From contig CAYTPX010000007.1 in the NCBI GenBank assembly GCA_964439955.1, positions 11,189 to 75,188 of the forward strand: a stretch of 64,000 nt of DNA, written 5' to 3'. Under the pieces are notes generated by a model. That model searched no databases, was not told the origin of the DNA, and saw nothing but the letters and a program-made list of their open reading frames with translations. The DNA is from UBA1794 sp964439955 (lineage in GTDB: Bacteria > Bacteroidota > Bacteroidia > Bacteroidales > Bacteroidaceae). Below, in pieces: positions 59,404 through 64,000 of this stretch (positions are counted from its first letter, which is position 1; each line of letters starts with the position of its first letter). A program made the position numbers and the translations under genes.

Positions 59404-60465
59404 ATGAAACTGAAAATCGCAGTCTTGCCGGGCGACGGAATAGGCCCGGAGATTTCCGCGCAAGGCGTGGAAGTGACAAAGGCCGTATGTGAAAAGTTCG
59501 GCCATGAGGTAAGTCTTGAATATGCCCTCTGTGGGGCTGACGCCATTGACAAGGTGGGAGACCCGTTCCCGGAGGAGACGTTCCGCATTTGCGGGCAGGC
59601 CGACGCGGTTCTCTTCTCGGCCGTGGGCGACCCGAAGTATGACAACGACCCGACGGCGAAAGTGCGTCCCGAGCAAGGCTTGCTGGCCATGCGCAAGAAG
59701 CTGGGACTTTTTGCCAATATACGCCCTGTACAGACATTCCCGTGCCTGCTCCACAAGTCGCCGCTGAAGGACGAACTCGTGGAAGGAGCCGACTTTGTTT
59801 GCATTCGGGAACTGACAGGGGGAATGTACTTCGGGGAAAAACACGAAGATGCCGACATGGCATACGATACGAACAAGTATACGCGTCCCGAGGTGGAGCG
59901 GATTTTGGAGGTGGCTTTCGGCTACGCGATGAAGCGCCGCAAGCACCTCACCGTGGTGGACAAGGCCAACGTGCTGGCATCCAGCCGTCTCTGGCGTAGG
60001 GTCGCGCAGGAAATGGCTCCGCGTTACCTGGAAGTGACAACGGACTACATGTATGTAGACAATGCCGCCATGCGCATGATTCAAGAGCCCCGCTTTTTCG
60101 ACGTAATGGTGACGGAAAACACGTTTGGCGACATACTGACGGACGAGGGATCGTGCATCAGTGGTTCCATGGGCTTGCTGCCTTCGGCTTCGACCGGTTC
60201 GGGCACTCCGGTGTTTGAACCCATCCATGGCTCGTGGCCGCAGGCCAAAGGCCAGGATATCGCCAACCCCTTGGCGCAAATCCTTTCCGTGGCCATGCTG
60301 TTTGAGCATTTCGGCCTGATGGAAGAGGGACGCCTTGTGCGCCGTGCGGTAGACGCTTCGCTTGATGCCGAGGTGCGTACGCCGGATATACAAGCGCCGG
60401 GTGCGCCGCGCTATGGCACGCGCCAAGTGGGAGCTTGGATTGTAGATTACATCCGCCGTAGCTAA
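59404..60465 (+). CDS. leuB: 3-isopropylmalate dehydrogenase
   Basis: NAD-dependent oxidative decarboxylase giving 2-ketoisocaproate, the leucine precursor. The 353-residue enzyme has LKIAVLPGDGIGPEI at the N-terminus, the arginines of the malate-binding region (RPEQGLLAMRKKLGLFANIRPV), VRELTGGMYFG-type loop (CIRELTGGMYFGEKH), DKANVLASSRLWR, and the metal aspartates in VMVTENTFGDILTDEGS. ATG 59404 gives MKLKIAVLPGDG; upstream in-frame codons are repeat R14. Last gene of the leu operon; a hairpin with six T follows. Confidence 0.96.
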   Translation: MKLKIAVLPGDGIGPEISAQGVEVTKAVCEKFGHEVSLEYALCGADAIDKVGDPFPEETFRICGQADAVLFSAVGDPKYDNDPTAKVRPEQGLLAMRKKLGLFANIRPVQTFPCLLHKSPLKDELVEGADFVCIRELTGGMYFGEKHEDADMAYDTNKYTRPEVERILEVAFGYAMKRRKHLTVVDKANVLASSRLWRRVAQEMAPRYLEVTTDYMYVDNAAMRMIQEPRFFDVMVTENTFGDILTDEGSCISGSMGLLPSASTGSGTPVFEPIHGSWPQAKGQDIANPLAQILSVAMLFEHFGLMEEGRLVRRAVDASLDAEVRTPDIQAPGAPRYGTRQVGAWIVDYIRRS

Positions 60466-60512
60466 GCGGAAGCCGGAAGAGGCTATTCCGCTGCGCGCGT
60501 TTGGGATTTAGT

Positions 60513-60559
60513 CCCGGTTGCTCCGTACCGGTACAGTGCGGGCATGCCGGGGCTTTTTT
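60513..60559 (+). terminator. leuB operon terminator
   Basis: CCCGG (60513-60517) with CCGGG (60547-60551), possibly capped by the palindrome GTACCGGTAC in the loop, then C and six T (60554-60559). The loop is long, so moderate support. Confidence 0.5.
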
Positions 60560-60561
60560 AT

Positions 60562-60970
60562 GCCTTTCCGGGAGGTCGGGGCGTCGTCGCGCTGGCGGCA
60601 AAATGGACGTGGGGGGCTTATGTTTTTGGCTGCCTTGGTTTTTCCGGCGGCACTGCTGCTGGCTGTTGCGGTATGCCTCTTTCCGTCGGCATAGGCATTA
60701 GTCCTGATGGAATACCCCCGGGGTTGCTGTCCTACCCTTTCTCGTTTCGTTTCTTTGTGCCAGCGGGTTGCATGAAAAGCGCAGGTGCTTTCCTGTATTT
60801 GGGGCTGTGCTTTTGGGAATAGGCCGCGGTTGCCGTACATCGGCGGGGGTAGGGGCTACCGTATGGGTTTCCCCGTTTCCTGTTGGCAGGGGCAGGGCGC
60901 AGGCGGGGATTCTTGGGCTGGATGCCAGCGTATCCCGTAGGAGGATGGCGGGCGAATGGGTATCCGGTAA
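60562..60970. other. Unassigned region between leuB and gapA terminators
   Basis: About 400 nt with no recognisable gene. Open frames here are G+C-rich and low in family-like motifs. It includes degenerate repeat units near 60770-60825 (R15: GAAAAGCGC / AGGTGCTTTCC). No tRNA-like fold was seen. Confidence 0.5.
60770..60825. repeat. Palindromic repeat cluster R15 (degenerate)
   Basis: GAAAAGCGCAGGTGCTTTCC at 60774-60793 and a weaker GGGGCTGTGCTTTTGGGA copy after it. Confidence 0.45.
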
Positions 60971-60974
60971 AGAA

Positions 60975-61006
60975 AGCAGGGTTGCCTATGTTCAGGCAAC
61001 CCTGCT
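60975..61006 (-). terminator. gapA terminator
   Basis: Perfect 13-bp arms AGCAGGGTTGCCT and AGGCAACCCTGCT with a 6-nt loop; on the minus strand followed by TTCTTT. 40 nt past the gapA stop. Confidence 0.8.
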
Positions 61007-61046
61007 TGATGGGAAAATTTGAAAGAATTAATTTTCAGGATTCTTC

Positions 61047-62057
61047 TTAGTCGTTTACGGATGCCATGTGGGCAATGAGGTCAAGCACCTTGTTGGAGTA
61101 GCCGATTTCATTGTCGTACCAAGAAACAACCTTAACGAACGTGTCGGTAAGATATACGCCGGCATTGGCATCGAAGATGGAGGTCAGCGTGCAACCCAAG
61201 AAGTCGGAGGATACAACGGCATCCTCAGTGTAGCCAAGTACGCCTTTCAATTCACCTTCAGCAGCTTCTTTCATGGCAGTGCAGATAGCCTCTTTCGTAG
61301 CGGGCTTGGCCAAGTTTACGGTCAGGTCTACTACGGATACGTCCAAGGTCGGGACACGCATGGAGATACCCGTCAGTTTCCCGTTCAACTCGGGGATGAC
61401 TTTGCCCACAGCCTTGGCGGCACCGGTGGAAGAGGGGATGATGTTGCCGGAAGCGGCACGGCCACCACGCCAGTCTTTCAAGGACGGGCCGTCAACAGTC
61501 TTCTGGGTAGCAGTTGTGGAGTGTACGGTAGTCATCAAGCCGTTGACGATTCCGAATTTGTCGTTCAGCACTTTTGCAATCGGAGCCAAGCAGTTGGTCG
61601 TGCAGGATGCGTTGGAAACGAATTGGGTGCCCTTCACATAGGTCTTCTCGTTTACGCCGCATACGAACATGGGGGTATCGTCTTTGGACGGGGCGGACAT
61701 GACTACATATTTAGCGCCAGCCTCGATGTGGGCTTGAGCCTTTTCTTTCGTGAGGAATAATCCGGTAGATTCAACGACGTATTCAGCGCCTACTTCGTTC
61801 CATTTCAGGTCAGCCGGGTTGCGCTCTGCGGTTACACGGATGGGGTTGCCGTTTACGATGAGTTGGCTCTTTTCCACGTCAGCTTCAATCGTACCGTCGA
61901 ATTGGCCGTGCATCGTGTCGTACTTCAGCATGTAAGCCAAGTAGTCAACCGGGCAAAGGTCATTAATACCAACAATCTGAATGTCGTTTCTCTTTTGAGC
62001 TGCACGGAAAACGAAACGTCCGATGCGGCCAAATCCGTTAATACCTACTTTAATCAT
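61047..62057 (-). CDS. gapA: Glyceraldehyde-3-phosphate dehydrogenase
   Basis: Glycolytic enzyme converting glyceraldehyde 3-phosphate to 1,3-bisphosphoglycerate with NAD. The 336-residue protein starts MIKVGINGFGRIGRFVFRAA (Rossmann motif) and has the catalytic cysteine in SNASCTTNCLAPIAKVL, near residue 152, and SSTGAAKAVGKVIPELNGKL downstream. The Asp of INDLC at the end of strand 2 indicates NAD preference. Own promoter in the divergent gap with guaA; clean terminator downstream. Confidence 0.97.
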   Translation of the reverse strand: MIKVGINGFGRIGRFVFRAAQKRNDIQIVGINDLCPVDYLAYMLKYDTMHGQFDGTIEADVEKSQLIVNGNPIRVTAERNPADLKWNEVGAEYVVESTGLFLTKEKAQAHIEAGAKYVVMSAPSKDDTPMFVCGVNEKTYVKGTQFVSNASCTTNCLAPIAKVLNDKFGIVNGLMTTVHSTTATQKTVDGPSLKDWRGGRAASGNIIPSSTGAAKAVGKVIPELNGKLTGISMRVPTLDVSVVDLTVNLAKPATKEAICTAMKEAAEGELKGVLGYTEDAVVSSDFLGCTLTSIFDANAGVYLTDTFVKVVSWYDNEIGYSNKVLDLIAHMASVND

Positions 62058-62155
62058 ATTATTTTAGATGTTTATTGGGTTGGTTTATAATGTATGTCCT
62101 TAGTCTTGTCGGCTTTCGGTAGTTTTTCCCGAAAACTTCTTCTTTTAAGTCGCTG

Positions 62156-62163
62156 CAAAAGTA
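62156..62163 (-). promoter_or_regulatory. -7 box for gapA
   Basis: TACTTTTG on the minus strand, perfect TAnnTTTG, about 100 nt before the gapA start. Confidence 0.5.
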
Positions 62164-62175
62164 GAAAATAAAATC

Positions 62176-62183
62176 TATATTTG
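62176..62183 (+). promoter_or_regulatory. -7 box for guaA
   Basis: TATATTTG, perfect TAnnTTTG, about 250 nt before the guaA start, giving a long leader that contains repeat R16. Confidence 0.45.
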
Positions 62184-62284
62184 CATCGTTTTCCTTTGAA
62201 AAAAGTAAGCCGCATGGAGCGAAAAAGCTTTTTATCGTGCAATGTTTTGCTTTTTGGTTACAGGCGGCAAGAGACACGGGCTTT

Positions 62285-62412
62285 GGGCTTTCCCCTTGGG
62301 GGCTGGGTGCCGCGGTTTGGCCATGCGGCGTCCTTGGGAAAAAGCCATAGGGCTTTTCGTTGTTTCCCTTGCCGTTTTTCCACGAAAGGCGGGAGGCTTT
62401 TCCAAGTGGCGC
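62285..62412. repeat. Palindromic repeat cluster R16
   Basis: Degenerate units including GGGAAAAAGCC / AGGGCTTTTCG (from 62337) and CGAAAGGCGGGAGGCTTTTCC (62383-62403), in the guaA leader. Confidence 0.5.
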
Positions 62413-62433
62413 AATCATTTTTTATGTTGAAAT

Positions 62434-63957
62434 ATGCAAGAAAAAATCATTATTTTGGACTATGGTTCGCAGACCACGCAGCTTATCGGGCGGCGTCTGC
62501 GCGAGTTGAACGTCTATTGTGAGATTGTCCCTTACAACAAGTTCCCCCATGGCGACCCGGAGGTGAAAGGCGTGATCCTGTCCGGAAGCCCTTTTTCGGT
62601 GTATGACGGGCGCGCCTTCAAGACGGACTTGTCGTCCATCCGGGGCAAATATCCCCTTTTGGGGATTTGTTATGGCGCGCAGTTCATTGCTTATACCTAC
62701 GGCGGGACGGTAGAGCCTGCGGGAAGCCGTGAATACGGGCGCGCCAACTTGACTGCGCTGCGGCCCGGATGCAGGTTGCTGGAAGGGCTGGCCCCGGGCA
62801 CGCAGGTGTGGATGAGCCATGGAGATACGATCACGTCGCTTCCTGAGGGCTTTAGCGTGGTTGCCTCTACGGATGAGGTGGAGGTGGCTGCTTACCAAGC
62901 CGATGATGAGCCAATCTGGGGCGTTCAGTTCCATCCGGAAGTTTTCCATACGACGGAAGGGACGAAGTTACTGCGCAACTTTGTGGTAGGTATCTGCGGT
63001 TGTTCGCAAAATTGGACGCCCGATTCCTTTATTGAGACGACGGTCGGGGAATTGCGCCGCGAGTTGGGCGGCGACAAGGTGGTACTCGGGTTGAGCGGGG
63101 GCGTGGATAGTTCGGTGGCCGCCGTGCTGCTGAACAAGGCTATCGGGAAGAACCTGACGTGTATCTTTGTAGACCATGGCTTGCTGCGCAAGGACGAGTT
63201 CCACGAGGTGATGCGCGATTACGAAAGTTTAGGGCTGAACGTGATCGGAGTGGATGCAAGTGAGAAATTTTTTGCGGAACTCAGCGGGGTGGACGACCCG
63301 GAGAGGAAGCGGAAAATCATAGGGAAAGGTTTTATCGACGTGTTCGAGGTCGAGGCCCGCAAGCTGTCCGACGTGAAATGGCTGGCGCAAGGGACGATTT
63401 ACCCCGACCGGATCGAGAGCCTCTCCATAACCGGTATGGTAATCAAAAGCCACCACAATGTGGGCGGGCTGCCGGAAAAGATGAATCTGAAGATATGCGA
63501 ACCGCTGAAATGGCTCTTCAAGGACGAAGTGCGCCGCGTAGGCCGTGCGCTCCACATGCCGGAAAACCTGATAGCGCGCCATCCTTTCCCCGGCCCGGGG
63601 CTGGCTGTGCGTATTTTGGGGGATATCACTCGGGAGAAAGTTCAGATTCTTCAAGAAGCCGACCATATATTTATACAAGGTTTGCGAGACTGGGGGCTCT
63701 ATGACCAAGTATGGCAAGCGGGTGTAATACTGCTCCCGGTGCAAAGCGTGGGGGTAATGGGCGACGAGCGTACCTATGAACGGGCTGTGGCGTTGAGGGC
63801 TGTGACGAGTACGGATGCCATGACGGCTGATTGGGCACGCCTGCCTTATGATTTCTTGGCCAAGGTCAGCAATGAGATTATCAATAAGGTGAAAGGCGTG
63901 AACCGCGTGACTTATGACATATCGTCCAAGCCGCCTTCCACAATCGAGTGGGAATAA
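62434..63957 (+). CDS. guaA: GMP synthase (glutamine-hydrolysing)
   Basis: Converts XMP to GMP. The 507-residue protein has an N-terminal class I glutamine amidotransferase (catalytic cysteine in LGICYGAQFIAYTYGG near residue 78; His/Glu in WGVQFHPEVFHT) and a C-terminal ATP-pyrophosphatase domain (VLGLSGGVDSSVAAVLL near residue 213), with the dimerisation part ending NRVTYDISSKPPSTIEWE, the conserved GuaA terminus. ATG 62434 gives MQEKIIILDYGSQ. The gene is complete; only about 40 nt of sequence remain after it. Confidence 0.97.
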   Translation: MQEKIIILDYGSQTTQLIGRRLRELNVYCEIVPYNKFPHGDPEVKGVILSGSPFSVYDGRAFKTDLSSIRGKYPLLGICYGAQFIAYTYGGTVEPAGSREYGRANLTALRPGCRLLEGLAPGTQVWMSHGDTITSLPEGFSVVASTDEVEVAAYQADDEPIWGVQFHPEVFHTTEGTKLLRNFVVGICGCSQNWTPDSFIETTVGELRRELGGDKVVLGLSGGVDSSVAAVLLNKAIGKNLTCIFVDHGLLRKDEFHEVMRDYESLGLNVIGVDASEKFFAELSGVDDPERKRKIIGKGFIDVFEVEARKLSDVKWLAQGTIYPDRIESLSITGMVIKSHHNVGGLPEKMNLKICEPLKWLFKDEVRRVGRALHMPENLIARHPFPGPGLAVRILGDITREKVQILQEADHIFIQGLRDWGLYDQVWQAGVILLPVQSVGVMGDERTYERAVALRAVTSTDAMTADWARLPYDFLAKVSNEIINKVKGVNRVTYDISSKPPSTIEWE

Positions 63958-64000
63958 TTCAATGTCTCTGACGTGTAGCAAAACTTTGTTTTAATCTATT

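Larger units (their letters stand above)
62058..62433. other. Divergent intergenic region gapA-guaA (376 nt)
   Basis: Holds opposed -7 boxes about 12 nt apart (62156-62163 minus, 62176-62183 plus) and repeat cluster R16 in the guaA leader. No gene is seen. Confidence 0.5.

Noticed and set aside
60544..60822. 92-codon open frame after leuB
   Set aside because: It starts inside the leuB terminator region, overlaps repeat units and has no family resemblance.
1..64000. CRISPR array, prophage, insertion sequence, tRNA or rRNA
   Set aside because: The tandem repeats have no unique spacers of constant length and no cas genes; no transposase, integrase, capsid or tRNA-like fold was seen.

Overview
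The window is about 64 kb of a Bacteroidales (Bacteroidota) chromosome with fairly high G+C. The evidence is the gene content: Nudix-type AraR, GldE/GldD, DUF3078, DUF1573, GH97 and GlcP-type sugar MFS genes. Many promoters also match the Bacteroidota form TTTG-N19..21-TAnnTTTG, with -7 boxes such as TATCTTTG and TACTTTTG. I cannot name the genus. I see no prophage, transposase, CRISPR array, rRNA or tRNA; this is mostly core chromosome.

Layout. 1-12 kb (+): a DUF1848 protein, then DUF177-rpmF-fabH-era-der, a MATE exporter, and an operon of an FAD amine-oxidase-like protein, a TlpA-like thioredoxin and a GT-C-like membrane protein. 12-14 kb (+): marC and an NhaC antiporter. 14-24 kb (mostly -): a phosphopantetheinyl transferase, a fused gldE-gldD reading frame, ssb, mazG, DUF1573, a HAD phosphatase, an unknown lipoprotein (+), recQ and recJ. 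24-41 kb (-): a sugar block. galM2-galP-galK handles galactose by the Leloir pathway. galM1-araR-araD-araA-araB handles L-arabinose. GH97 and GH51 glycosidases release the sugars. tkt and rpiB feed the pentose phosphates onward, and mgsA (methylglyoxal synthase) lies upstream. 41-54 kb: nth, a DUF3078 protein, pyrG, yidC, an M23 peptidase, an endonuclease/exonuclease/phosphatase protein, pepD, an OmpH-like lipoprotein and an RSH (p)ppGpp enzyme. 54-60 kb (+): a complete leucine operon, leuA-leuC-leuD-cimA-like-leuB. 61-64 kb: gapA (-) and guaA (+).

Two non-coding signals stand out. First, a dispersed family of short near-palindromic units is found at about 17 places. Each unit is about 21-24 bp, with left arm GGAAAAGTGC and right arm GGCGCTTTTCC, usually in tandem runs of two to four. 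It sits mainly between genes. It also lies inside the DUF3078 gene just after the signal peptide, supplies the start of an exonuclease-family gene, and lies exactly at the gldE/gldD junction. Second, the leucine operon has a strong promoter, a 28-codon leader peptide with nine leucines, and a terminator hairpin before leuA, the layout of a transcription attenuator.

Functions rest on reading conserved motifs by eye. No database search or folding program was run.
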